Below are positions 32,873 through 41,046 of a stretch of DNA of 63,952 bases, in pieces. The position numbers were made by a program, and so were the translations under genes. This DNA is from Pseudomonadota bacterium (GTDB lineage Bacteria > Myxococcota_A > UBA796 > SXON01), in NCBI GenBank assembly GCA_005778355.1, contig SXON01000047.1, positions 1 through 63,952 on the forward strand. Reading direction: 5' to 3'. Within the stretch, counting starts at the first letter, position 1, and every line of letters begins with the position of its first letter. The notes under the pieces are model-generated. The model was not told where the DNA came from. It searched no databases and saw only the letters and a program-made list of their open reading frames with translations.

Positions 32873-34638
32873 GGACCCTCGGCGTTTCCTTCGGCTACCA
32901 CGACGCCACCGCCGCCCTCGTCGCCGGTGATCGGCTCTGGATGGCCAGCGAGGAGCGCTACTCTCGCCTGAAGCACGATCCGAACCTGCCTCGGCGGAGC
33001 ATCGCGGCCTGCCTCGGGGCCGCGGGCATGACCGCCGGCGAGCTCGACGCGGTGGTGTACTACGAAGAGCCGCACGCGAAGTTCGCCCGGGTGCTGGTGA
33101 GCACCCTCGCCGCCTTCCCCTGGAGCGCCGGTCGCTTCGCCAAGAGCGCTCGCGACTGGGTGGGCGAACGGCTCTGGTCGGTGGAGCAGCTCGCCATCGC
33201 CCTAGACCTCCCCGCGAGCCGCGTGCAAACCGCCGCGCACCACCAGAGCCACGCGGCGCAGGCATTCCTCGGCTCCCCCTTCTCCGAGGCGGCGATCCTC
33301 ACGCTCGACGCCGTGGGCGAGTGGACCTGCACCAGCATCGCACGAGGCCATGCCGACGGCCGCGTGGAGGTGCTCGCCTCGTGGGACTATCCCCACTCGC
33401 TAGGCCTTTTCTACGCGGCGTTCACCGGCTTTCTCGGCTTCCGCCCCAACGACGGCGAGTGCAGCACGATGGCGCTCGCCCGTTTTGGCCAACCCACGCG
33501 GGCCGACGACGTGCGCCGCGTGCTGCAGGTGTCCCCCGCAGGGGACTACGCGCTCGCCGATGGATTCCTCGACCTCACGGCGGAGACCGTCCCCTACACC
33601 CGCCGGTTCCTCGACCTCTTCGGCGAGCCCCGCGACCCGCGTCGTCCCTTGCCCTTCGACGCGCTGGGCGACGAGACCGCGCCCCCCGACGCGCGACGCT
33701 GGGCCGACCTGGCCGCGAGCGTGCAGCTCGTCCTCGAGGAGGCCGTGCTGGCGCTCGCGCGACGCGCCAAACGAGAAACAGGCCTCGACCGGCTCTGTCT
33801 CGCCGGCGGCGTGGCCCTGAACTGCGTGGCCAACGCACGCCTGTGTCGCGAGGGTCCCTTCACAGAGATCTACATCCCGCCCGACCCGGGCGACGGGGGC
33901 GCGGCCTTCGGGGCGGCGATGACCGGGCACAAGAGCCGGGTGGCCTACACCCCCTTCTGCGGCCCGACGGTCGACACTGGCCCGGCCCTCGACCTCTTGC
34001 CCCATCTCGACGTGCACGAGTGGACGGGCGGCACGCGCGGCGACGAGGTTCGCCTGCACGTGGAGCGTCCCGCTCATCCCGAGACCCTCGTGGCGCGCGT
34101 GGTGGAACGTCTGGGGCAGGGCGAGGTGGTGGGCTGGTTCCAGGGGGGGATGGAGTCGGGGCCACGGGCGCTCGGGCAGCGGTCGATCCTCTTCGACCCG
34201 CGGCGGGTCGACCTCGCCCGGCGAGTCAGCACCGAGGTGAAGGCACGCGCCCCCTTCCGGCCCTACGCGCTCTCGGTGGCCGAGGACGACGCCGCCGAGC
34301 TCCTCGAGGGGGCCTCGCCGCTCCGTGGCTGGATGCAGGTGGCGGCCCCCGTGCGCGACCCCGCCCGGGTGCGCGCCGGCGTGCACATAGACGGCACGAC
34401 TCGGCCCCAGGTGTGCCGTCGCGACGAGAATCCGCTGTACCACGACCTTCTCCGCGCCTGGGTGGCCGAGTCCGGCGCGCCCGCGCTGTTGAACACCTCG
34501 ATGAATGGGCGCGGCCACCCCATCGTGGACGGCCCCTTCGAGGCGCTGGCCTTCTTCGCCCGGTCGCGCCTCGACTGCCTCGTCCTCGGTGACACCATCC
34601 TCCACAAGACACCCCCAACCGGAGCTCCCCATGGCTGA
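32869..34638 (+). CDS. NodU/CmcH-family O-carbamoyltransferase
   Basis: 589 residues. The N-terminal ASKHA-like carbamoyl-adenylate domain starts LGVSFGYHDATAALV (GxxxxHDxxA motif) and contains HHQSHAAQAFL (metal/phosphate-binding HxxxHA) and ILTLDAVGEW. The middle has LCLAGGVALNCVANARL and PDPGDGGAAFGAA. The C-terminal YrdC-like/transferase domain has WFQGGMESGPRALGQRSIL, KARAPFRPYALSV and ALLNTSMN. These are the family signatures for transferring a carbamoyl group from carbamoyl phosphate via carbamoyl-AMP to a hydroxyl on a glycan or natural product. Start ATG 32869 overlaps the ferritin-like stop (ATGA). The 3' end overlaps the DUF5989 gene by 8 bp. Confidence 0.95.
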   Translation: MRTLGVSFGYHDATAALVAGDRLWMASEERYSRLKHDPNLPRRSIAACLGAAGMTAGELDAVVYYEEPHAKFARVLVSTLAAFPWSAGRFAKSARDWVGERLWSVEQLAIALDLPASRVQTAAHHQSHAAQAFLGSPFSEAAILTLDAVGEWTCTSIARGHADGRVEVLASWDYPHSLGLFYAAFTGFLGFRPNDGECSTMALARFGQPTRADDVRRVLQVSPAGDYALADGFLDLTAETVPYTRRFLDLFGEPRDPRRPLPFDALGDETAPPDARRWADLAASVQLVLEEAVLALARRAKRETGLDRLCLAGGVALNCVANARLCREGPFTEIYIPPDPGDGGAAFGAAMTGHKSRVAYTPFCGPTVDTGPALDLLPHLDVHEWTGGTRGDEVRLHVERPAHPETLVARVVERLGQGEVVGWFQGGMESGPRALGQRSILFDPRRVDLARRVSTEVKARAPFRPYALSVAEDDAAELLEGASPLRGWMQVAAPVRDPARVRAGVHIDGTTRPQVCRRDENPLYHDLLRAWVAESGAPALLNTSMNGRGHPIVDGPFEALAFFARSRLDCLVLGDTILHKTPPTGAPHG

Positions 34639-34834
34639 GCCCGCGCGTAGAGATGGCTTGCTCGCCCGCGCCAGCGGCCGCGTTCGCGTGGTGCTGGCCC
34701 TGCTGAGGTACCTGCGCGAGTCCGGCCTCTGGTGGCTCGTGCCCCTGGTGCTCACCCTCCTGACACTCGGTCTGCTGCTCGGCGCCATCGCAGGCACGGG
34801 CCCGCTGGCCCCCTTCATCTACCCGCTCTTGTGA
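34631..34834 (+). CDS. DUF5989-type small membrane protein
   Basis: 67 residues. A basic N-terminus, then LRESGLWWLVPLVLTLLTL and LLLGAIAGTGPLAPFIYPLL. The LWW...P lead-in and APFIYxLL ending are the hallmarks of the DUF5989 family, whose genes repeatedly sit beside NodU carbamoyltransferases and SGNH hydrolases. Its exact role is unknown; it probably anchors or assists the pathway at the membrane. It overlaps the carbamoyltransferase by 8 bp. In many clusters an SxtJ-like membrane protein is also present, but I do not see one here. Confidence 0.85.
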   Translation: MAEPARRDGLLARASGRVRVVLALLRYLRESGLWWLVPLVLTLLTLGLLLGAIAGTGPLAPFIYPLL

Positions 34835-34870
34835 GGCCGGGGCGCCCCGCCGCGCCCTGCACCCACCCCG

Positions 34871-35248
34871 CTACTCGCGCCGCCGGAAGAACCGGCTGCC
34901 GTTACGGTGCCGCGAAGCGACTTCCCCGGCGCCGAGCGCCAACAAGAAGTCGGTGAGCGTGGCGCGACCCACCTCCACTCGCGCCCCGGCGCGCATCACG
35001 GCGAAGACCGCCACCCCGCGGGCATCACCAGGGTAGGCCGCCGCCATCCCGGACGCCACCCGCCAGGCGGGCTCCCAGGCCGCGTCCGCCCCGAAGAACT
35101 CGGCGCGGGCGCCGCGGCGGTCGAGCGTCAAGCTCCCCACCCGCTGCCAGCCCGCGGGCCGCTTCCCCTCCACGCAGGCCCAGAGGGGCAGACACACGCT
35201 CACACAGCCCTCGGGGAGGGCACCGACTCGCTCCTTGACACCACTCAT
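34871..35248 (-). CDS. Hypothetical protein
   Basis: 125 residues, no signal peptide or membrane segment. It has strands such as WQRVGSLTLDRRGARAEFF and an Arg-rich C-terminus (ASRHRNGSRFFRRRE). Three cysteines lie near the N-terminus (GCVSVCLPLWAC). I recognise no family. ATG at 35248 is chosen because GGAG sits 6 nt upstream; an in-frame GTG six codons earlier is possible. It converges on the DUF5989 gene with 36 bp between. Moderate confidence that it is a real gene, based on composition and a sensible ribosome site. Confidence 0.55.
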   Translation of the reverse strand: MSGVKERVGALPEGCVSVCLPLWACVEGKRPAGWQRVGSLTLDRRGARAEFFGADAAWEPAWRVASGMAAAYPGDARGVAVFAVMRAGARVEVGRATLTDFLLALGAGEVASRHRNGSRFFRRRE

Positions 35249-35426
35249 GACACACTCCACGTGCACGCCGCCACCGGGGACGCGCGCCGCCGCAGGATTG
35301 CGGCGGACACACGTGTCCCAGGGACGGGCGAAACGTGGGGGTCGGGGTTCTAGGCGGTGGAAACCTTCACGGCGCCAAGAATGAGCACCGGAGCCCCACG
35401 CGTCAAGGGAGATGTTGGTTTTGATC

Positions 35427-35450
35427 TGCGCGGGCTGGCGAGCCCGCGCT
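35427..35450 (+). repeat. REP-like hairpin, copy 3
   Basis: Same 9-bp stem and GGCG loop as copy 2; identical over 28 bp when the preceding GATC is included (35423-35450). Located about 40 bp downstream of the subtilase stop (minus strand) in a 242-bp gap that otherwise holds no recognisable feature. Could act as a transcription end or mRNA-stability hairpin. Confidence 0.75.
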
Positions 35451-35490
35451 CACTGGGGGGCGGCTCGCGCTATCGCTCGCGCTCGCCTTG

Positions 35491-37026
35491 TTACTGGTTC
35501 CGGCCGGGGCGCTCCGCCTTGCTGCCCTTGCCCGGCCGGCCACCGCGGCCCTTGCCCTCGCCGGCCTTGCCTTCGCGCCCACCGCCGCGCCCGGGGCCCA
35601 CGCCGGGTCGCCGACCGCCGGGCATGCCGCCCTTGTCGGCCACGGGTCCGGTGGCCTTGTCGGCCGCCGGGTCGACCATCGGGGTAACTGGGCCCGTGTA
35701 GTTGAGCGCGCCGAGAATATCGAGCACCGGAACACCGTTGACCGTCTTGGCGCCGCCGACCAGAGCGGACTTGACCGCGTCCGGTCCCTTCACGCCCGCG
35801 GAGATGAGCACCGCCGCAGCGCCGGCCACGTGGGGCGAGGCCATGCTCGTGCCTTCCATCTGCGCGTAGCCCCAGCCCTTGCCGGTGATCGTCCCCTGCA
35901 GGATGCCGTCGGGCTGGCCGTCGTGACCCACGTCCTGTGTGGTGTCCCCGCCAGGGGCCAGGAGCGCGAGCTCCTTGCCATTGTTGGAGTACACCGTCTC
36001 CTTGTTGTTCCCATCGTGCGCGCCGACCGCGATCACCGTGGGGTACGCCGCCGGGTAGCTCACCTTGCCGTCGAAGCCATCGTTGCCACTCGAGGCCACC
36101 ACCACCACGCCCTTGTCATAGGCGTAGCGACAGGCCTCGTCCACCACGCGCGCGTAGGAGGAGCCACCGACGCTCATATTGATCACCTGAGCGCCGTTGT
36201 CGGTCGCCCAGATGATGCCGGCGGCGATGTTCTCGCTGCTCACCCCGCGGTAGTCGCCGATCCGGACGGGGAGGATCGAGGCCCCCGGCGCCACGCCGGC
36301 CACGCCCACGCCGTTGTTGGTGAGCTGGGCGATCGTCCCCGCCACGTGGGTGCCGTGGCTGCCACTCGGCGACTGGGTGGGCGCAGCGCTGTCGCTCGGG
36401 TCGTCGTCGCGTTCGAAAATGTCGTAGCCCTGGAGCACGTTGGCGGGCCCGTCGGCGCCGACGGTTACGCCGCTGTCGATCACCGCCACCACCACGCCCT
36501 TGCCATTGGCGCGCGCGTGTACCTGCTCGATCTGCAGGCCCGCCATGTTCCACTGGTAGCGGTAGTAGGGGTCGGTCGACGACAACTTCCACATTTGCAC
36601 CGGCTCGACCCACTCCACGGCGTCGTTGTCCATCAGCGCGCGGAAGCCCGCCTCGTCGACCGTGGTGTCGACCGCGAACAGACCGGACACGCTGCCGGTG
36701 GCGCCGCTCACCGCCCGGGCCCCGCTGATCGCGCCGGAGTTGGCCGCGTCGAAGAGACCGTTCACGTGCAACTTGCCGTTCTCATCGACGCTCACCTTCT
36801 CCTCGTCGCGGAACTTCACCACGTAGCGCCCGGGGACGGACTCCGAGAATTCCACGGGCGAGGTGCGCGCCGTGGCCTTCGTCGTGTTGGGCACCACGCT
36901 GATGTCGGACTCGGGGGCGGCGGTCTCAGGAGGCGCCGGCGGCGCGGGCGGGAGTTCTTCGCTCTTGGGCAAGAGGCCCGAGCAGGCGAGCGACGCGAAC
37001 AGGCCGAGGGGGAGGAAGAGGCGCAT
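35491..37026 (-). CDS. Secreted subtilisin-like serine protease (S8), lipoprotein
   Basis: 511 residues. The signal MRLFLPLGLFASLAC ends in a lipobox Cys. A propeptide region follows (GRYVVKFRDEEKVSVDENG, inhibitor I9-like). Catalytic triad: Asp in VVVAVIDSGVTVG, His in GSHGTHVAGTIAQL, Ser in MEGTSMASPHVAGAAA, with oxyanion Asn region VVASSGNDGFDG. The last ~50 residues are a Gly/Arg/Lys-rich tail (GGMPGGRRPGVGPGRGG). An active, surface- or periplasm-anchored protease is expected, consistent with predatory or scavenging lifestyles known for myxobacteria. The frame extends 21 codons upstream, but ATG 37026 gives the clean signal and lies 13 bp after the upstream gene. Confidence 0.92.
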   Translation of the reverse strand: MRLFLPLGLFASLACSGLLPKSEELPPAPPAPPETAAPESDISVVPNTTKATARTSPVEFSESVPGRYVVKFRDEEKVSVDENGKLHVNGLFDAANSGAISGARAVSGATGSVSGLFAVDTTVDEAGFRALMDNDAVEWVEPVQMWKLSSTDPYYRYQWNMAGLQIEQVHARANGKGVVVAVIDSGVTVGADGPANVLQGYDIFERDDDPSDSAAPTQSPSGSHGTHVAGTIAQLTNNGVGVAGVAPGASILPVRIGDYRGVSSENIAAGIIWATDNGAQVINMSVGGSSYARVVDEACRYAYDKGVVVVASSGNDGFDGKVSYPAAYPTVIAVGAHDGNNKETVYSNNGKELALLAPGGDTTQDVGHDGQPDGILQGTITGKGWGYAQMEGTSMASPHVAGAAAVLISAGVKGPDAVKSALVGGAKTVNGVPVLDILGALNYTGPVTPMVDPAADKATGPVADKGGMPGGRRPGVGPGRGGGREGKAGEGKGRGGRPGKGSKAERPGRNQ

Positions 37027-37039
37027 GGGGAGTCCGGGC

Positions 37040-37444
37040 TTAGGGAGTCGCGTTGACCGTCCAGGAGCAGTGGCCTTCGATGCAGCCACAGCTCTTGAGA
37101 ACGGCGAAACAGGGGAGCTTGTCGCAGGTGGTGTTGAGCGTCACTGCAGCGGCCACGGGCACGCACACCTCGCCCGAGCAGCCACCCGCGGTGCAGTCCA
37201 CGTCGGTGGTGCACTCGCCATCCGCCTCGACACCCTCCACGCGCTCGCGGCAGGACTGGTAGAGCGCCCGCGGGTCGGACGGCGGCGCGGTGAGCCCCGG
37301 CGTGCTCGGGTCGCCCAGCACGGTGGGGTTGCCCTGCGCGTCGGCCTCGCCGAGGATCACCGGCGGCGCCGGCTCGGGCGGCGGAGGGTCGGCCGGCTTC
37401 TCAGCCGGGCCGTGAGCACAAGCAAGCGCGAGGAGGAGGAACAT
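37040..37444 (-). CDS. Cys-cluster lipoprotein (eight-cysteine-cluster type)
   Basis: 134 residues. MFLLLALACAHG is a short lipoprotein signal (Cys9). A Pro-rich spacer (DPPPPEPAPPVILG) precedes a C-terminal cysteine cluster: SCRERVEG, GECTTDVDCTAGGCSGEVC, TTCDKLPCF, SCGCIEGHCSW. The pattern matches the eight-cysteine-cluster domain seen in secreted proteins of Myxococcota, but its function is not established. ATG 37444 is chosen for the signal; 14 upstream codons are in frame. It lies between an FAD oxidoreductase and the subtilase on one strand, so it may be co-exported with the protease. Confidence 0.75.
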   Translation of the reverse strand: MFLLLALACAHGPAEKPADPPPPEPAPPVILGEADAQGNPTVLGDPSTPGLTAPPSDPRALYQSCRERVEGVEADGECTTDVDCTAGGCSGEVCVPVAAAVTLNTTCDKLPCFAVLKSCGCIEGHCSWTVNATP

Positions 37445-37495
37445 CGGCGCGACGTATCCAACGCGCCGGGCGGCGGCGCCATTCACGCCCCTGAT

Positions 37496-38695
37496 TTAGG
37501 ACGCGAAACGCCTTGATGAGAACACCTCGGCCACGTGGCTCCTTCCCTCGGTGACGAGCTCCGCCAGGGCCTGCCCACAGGCGTAGGCGAAGCCGAAACC
37601 GTGCCCCGTGAAGCCCACGGCGCCAAGCGCGCCGGGCAAGCCGGCCACCGGCCCCACGATGGGGAGGCCATCGACAGAGAAGCCCATCGTGCCCGACCAG
37701 CGATGGGTGACCGGCACCGACCGCATCGCCGGGAAACGATGGAGAAACTCCTCCATTCTCCGCTGGATCACCGGGTGGAGCAGCTCGGACGTGCCCACCT
37801 CGCCCTCGGTGTCGAGGTTGCGCCAGCCACCGAGCACCACGCGACCGTGCTCGTCTTGGCGCCAGTAGTCAAAACCGTGGTCGGCGTACACCGGGCAGCC
37901 GAACAAGGGCGGCGCGGCCGCAGTGGCGAGCATCTGGCCGCGCACCGGGTCGACCTTACCCTTGTAGAAAGGGATCATCTCGCCCGCCCAGGCGTTGACG
38001 CAGAGCAAGACCAGCTGCGCGTGCAGCTCGCCGCCCTCGGTGTACAGGCAAGCGTCGCCCGGCGACGGCGCCTCGATGGCCCGCACCGGGGAGGCCTCGA
38101 AGAGACGCGCCCCGCGCGCCATGCTGGCGAGAGCCAGGCCCTTCACGAAGCGCGCGGGGTCGAGCTCGCCATCGTCGGTGATGTGGACGCCAACGGTGAA
38201 GCCGGCGTCGCGGTACACCGCCTCGAGCGCCGCCCCCTCGCGCAGCTCGGCAGAGAAACCATCGGCACGGAGCATCGTGGCCGACTCGAGGAGGTCGGCC
38301 TCCTCCTCGACGGAGCAGGCGAGCTGCAAGGCGCCACGCCGCATGTAGCCGCAGTCGATGGCGAGCCGATCGATGGCGGACTTCATCGCGGCATGGTTGT
38401 CGCGACTTACCTGGTGAACGAGCCGCGCACGGTCGCGGCCCATGACGGCCACGGCGCGACTGTAGCGCTCGGCCGTCCCCTGTAGGAGGAAACCGGCGTT
38501 TCGTCCGGAAGCACCGTGCGCCAGCAGGCCCTTGTCCACCCAACCCACGCTCACCCCGGCATCGGCGAGCGCGAAGGCGGCGGCGGCGCCACAGAGTCCC
38601 GCGCCCACCACGGCCACGTCGACCTCCACCCGGCCCGAGAGCGGGGCGGAGATCGGCTTCGCGGCGTCGAGCCAGTACGGCGAGGTGGGGATCAC
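37496..38695 (-). CDS. FAD-dependent amine/amino-acid oxidoreductase (DAO family, PuuB/glycine-oxidase-like)
   Basis: 399 residues. An N-terminal FAD-binding Rossmann fold, VDVAVVGAGLCGAAAAFALADAG (GxGxxG), is followed by HGASGRNAGFLL, the covalent/FAD-contact signature of gamma-glutamylputrescine oxidase-like enzymes. The C-terminus has HRWSGTMGFSVDGLPIVGPV and GFTGHGFGFAYACG, closing the FAD site. It is predicted to oxidise a primary or secondary amine with O2 or another acceptor in the cytoplasm; no signal peptide. GTG 38695 overlaps the preceding stop as GTGA, so it is translationally coupled to the HEAT-like lipoprotein. Confidence 0.9.
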   Translation of the reverse strand: MIPTSPYWLDAAKPISAPLSGRVEVDVAVVGAGLCGAAAAFALADAGVSVGWVDKGLLAHGASGRNAGFLLQGTAERYSRAVAVMGRDRARLVHQVSRDNHAAMKSAIDRLAIDCGYMRRGALQLACSVEEEADLLESATMLRADGFSAELREGAALEAVYRDAGFTVGVHITDDGELDPARFVKGLALASMARGARLFEASPVRAIEAPSPGDACLYTEGGELHAQLVLLCVNAWAGEMIPFYKGKVDPVRGQMLATAAAPPLFGCPVYADHGFDYWRQDEHGRVVLGGWRNLDTEGEVGTSELLHPVIQRRMEEFLHRFPAMRSVPVTHRWSGTMGFSVDGLPIVGPVAGLPGALGAVGFTGHGFGFAYACGQALAELVTEGRSHVAEVFSSRRFAS

Positions 38696-40296
38696 TTCTC
38701 GCCCGCGACCGCCTTCACCGGCGGAGGTTTCACGCCGAGGAAGGGCCCGTGTTTCTCAGCGAGCGCAGCCGCGCTGGCGGATCGGCCCACCCGGAGCAGA
38801 GTGCGCAGCGCCTCGGCGCGCACATCGCGGTCGCCGGCGGGGCTGGCCACCAGGGCCTCGAGAAGGTCGTCGCGCTCGAGGCCGTTGGCGGCGCGCACGG
38901 CAGCGATCCCGGTGCGGACCGTCTCGGGCGACCGGAGCGTGGCGCTCACCAGGACGGCGGCCTCGTTCTTGTCGAGCTGCGCGAGCCGACTGAAGGCCTG
39001 GAGGCGCACCGGCTGCTGCGGACACTCGGCATAGAGCGCCTTGGCCGCGACGAGCTCCAGAGTCTTGGCCGACGGGATCTTGGCGGTGCAGGCCGCCGTG
39101 GTGGCGTCGATCCACAGGTCGTTGGCGCGCATGCGTACACGGGGGTCCGCGTGCGACTGGAGTCGCGACAGCATGGCTTGATCCACAGGTAGCTCGGGAC
39201 GCCACGCGCTCATCGCCGAAACCAGCGCATCGACCCCAGCATCGGGCTTGGCGAGGACCTCGGCGCGAATGTTGGCGTCGACCCCGGCGGCCCAGGCCAA
39301 GACCGTGGCGGAGCCGCTGGTGCGGGCGAAGGCGATGGCCTTCTGCTCGTCGCGCTCGGCGTAAGCGAGCAGCAGTCGCTCCTGGTGCGCGCCCGGGGCG
39401 ACGGCGGCGAGGGCTCGCTCCACGACATCGTCGGACGCGCGGCGCAAGATGTCGACGGCCGCGATCGCCGAGTCGTCGTTGCCCGCACGCGGCGTGGACA
39501 AGAAGCTGATGGCGGCGCCGAAAAGCGCCTCCTCGGAGAGGGCCTTCACCGGCTGCCCGGCCACCGTCACGTTGTCGACGGCCGCGTCGGCCCGAGCGAC
39601 GAACCACCCGCCGGCCCCGCAGGCGCCGTACTGGTCGAGCACCACCACCCAGGCCAGCGGCTCGGCAAGAACCGCGCGTTCCCAGCCCGGTCCCTCGGAC
39701 TCGCCGTCGACCATGGCCATGCGCACCGGCGCGAGGCACCGAACCACGGCGGCCGGGAGGTTTCGGGGAATCTCGATCTTCGCCGGGAGCGCCCCGCCTT
39801 CCATTCGCTCCTGGATACCGCCCTCGCGGATCTCCCAGGTGTGGGTGAGCGACGGCCCGAAGCGCGCGCTCCCACCCCGCACCGCGCCGCTCGCCAGCGT
39901 GTCCTGGCCCAGGGTCTCCGTCACCCGGCCGAGCGCGGGGAGCGGTTCGAGTCGCTCCGACCAGTCGTCGCCCGCGGGGGCGAGCACCCGGAGCGAGGCG
40001 CCGTCGCCGTCTTCCACGGTGAAGCCCCAGCGCACGAGGGTATCGCGCACCGTGGCGAAGTCGGCGTGGTCGAAGTCGACCCGCACCTCGAGGTGCCGGT
40101 TCGGTACCTCCAGCTTGCTCTCGGAGAGCCGGAGTACGCTCGCCGGCGTGGCCGTGGCGTCGGCCCCGGTGACGAGCTCAGGGGGCAGGAGCTCGGGCGC
40201 CGTGGCGACGGGAGGGGCGACACTGGCGGGGGCAAGCGCCGCGCCGGTCGGCGAGGCCGAGTCGGTGGAACAAGCGTAGAGAACGAGGGCGATCAT
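38692..40296 (-). CDS. Lipoprotein with C-terminal HEAT-like helical repeats
   Basis: 534 residues. MIALVLYAC is an extremely short lipoprotein signal (Cys9). Low-complexity Ala/Pro-rich 10-50, then an alpha/beta domain of about 200 residues, and from about residue 290 to the end a series of helices (DDVVERALAAVAPGAHQERLLLAYAERD, DPRVRMRANDLWIDAT, DRDVRAEALRTLLRVG) that look like HEAT/armadillo repeats. No enzyme motif. First gene of the operon 40296-35491 (lipoprotein, FAD oxidoreductase, Cys-cluster lipoprotein, subtilase). Divergent from the next lipoprotein by 93 bp. Confidence 0.78.
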   Translation of the reverse strand: MIALVLYACSTDSASPTGAALAPASVAPPVATAPELLPPELVTGADATATPASVLRLSESKLEVPNRHLEVRVDFDHADFATVRDTLVRWGFTVEDGDGASLRVLAPAGDDWSERLEPLPALGRVTETLGQDTLASGAVRGGSARFGPSLTHTWEIREGGIQERMEGGALPAKIEIPRNLPAAVVRCLAPVRMAMVDGESEGPGWERAVLAEPLAWVVVLDQYGACGAGGWFVARADAAVDNVTVAGQPVKALSEEALFGAAISFLSTPRAGNDDSAIAAVDILRRASDDVVERALAAVAPGAHQERLLLAYAERDEQKAIAFARTSGSATVLAWAAGVDANIRAEVLAKPDAGVDALVSAMSAWRPELPVDQAMLSRLQSHADPRVRMRANDLWIDATTAACTAKIPSAKTLELVAAKALYAECPQQPVRLQAFSRLAQLDKNEAAVLVSATLRSPETVRTGIAAVRAANGLERDDLLEALVASPAGDRDVRAEALRTLLRVGRSASAAALAEKHGPFLGVKPPPVKAVAGEK

Positions 40297-40376
40297 GCGG
40301 CGCTGGACGCGACCGCTAACCCACCCCCGGGAGGGCCTCGTCCTCCACCCGTGCCAGGAGGTGTCCCGATCTGCGG

Positions 40377-40382
40377 TAGGCT
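40377..40382 (+). promoter_or_regulatory. Putative -10 box (TAGGCT) 7 nt before the GTG at 40390
   Basis: TAGGCT, GCGGACC, GTG. AGGAGG further upstream (about 40357) is too far to be the ribosome site. Consistent with a near-leaderless transcript. Confidence 0.35.
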
Positions 40383-40389
40383 GCGGACC

Positions 40390-41025
40390 GTGCTCGTCTT
40401 GCTCGTCCTCGGCTGCCTGCCGCTCGCCCCCTACCAGCGCGCCCAGACCGTCGGCTATGGGAACTGGGAGCTCGGGGTGGAAACCGGGGGAGCCGCCAAC
40501 CTCGCCGAGCGTGATGGCAACGGCGGGCCCGCGCTGGATGTCGCCTTCCGCTACGGCCTAGGTGAGCAGACCGACTTCGCGGCGCGACTCGGTTCGAGCG
40601 GCGTCGAGCTCGGCATGAAGCTCGGTTTCACCGACCCACGCTATGCCGACGTGTCGGTGTCGATGGCCCCCGGCGCCAGCGGCGCCTTCGTCGACACCGA
40701 GGAACTTTCCACGGCCTACGGCGCGGTGCACGTGCCGGTGCTCGTGGGCCTCCCGGTGGTCGAGGGACACGAGGTCCAGCTGGCGACGGGACTGCTCACC
40801 CACGTGCAGGCGATCCCTGGCGACCACGACTCGCTCTGGAGCTTCGGCGCCACCGCCGCCGTGGGCTACGCCTGGGAGGCGACCAAGGACGTCACCTTGT
40901 TGCCGCAGGTCGCCTTCTACCTGCCGTTCGTGCGCTCGGGCGACGCCTCGCTGGGCGGCCCCGGCGCGGCCGACCTCGCGATGAGCGGGGGCATCGCCGT
41001 CCTGGTGGCCCCCTCGCCCTGGTAG
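40390..41025 (+). CDS. Outer-membrane-barrel-like lipoprotein
   Basis: 211 residues. VLVLLVLGC with lipobox Cys9, then a beta-rich sequence with alternating strands (NWELGVETGGAANL, DFAARLGSSGVELGMKLGF, VTLLPQVAFYLPFV) typical of a small barrel or calyx in the outer membrane. Function unknown. GTG at 40390 is the only start that gives a signal. Followed 21 bp later by the MopE-like gene on the same strand. Confidence 0.7.
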   Translation: MLVLLVLGCLPLAPYQRAQTVGYGNWELGVETGGAANLAERDGNGGPALDVAFRYGLGEQTDFAARLGSSGVELGMKLGFTDPRYADVSVSMAPGASGAFVDTEELSTAYGAVHVPVLVGLPVVEGHEVQLATGLLTHVQAIPGDHDSLWSFGATAAVGYAWEATKDVTLLPQVAFYLPFVRSGDASLGGPGAADLAMSGGIAVLVAPSPW

Positions 41026-41034
41026 ATCGTGCGC

Positions 41035-41040
41035 TAGGGT
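41035..41040 (+). promoter_or_regulatory. Putative -10 box (TAGGGT) exactly 6 nt before the MopE-like ATG
   Basis: TAGGGT, AGGGGC, ATG at 41047. AGGGG could alternatively serve as a weak ribosome site for read-through mRNA from the upstream gene. Confidence 0.35.
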
Positions 41041-41046
41041 AGGGGC

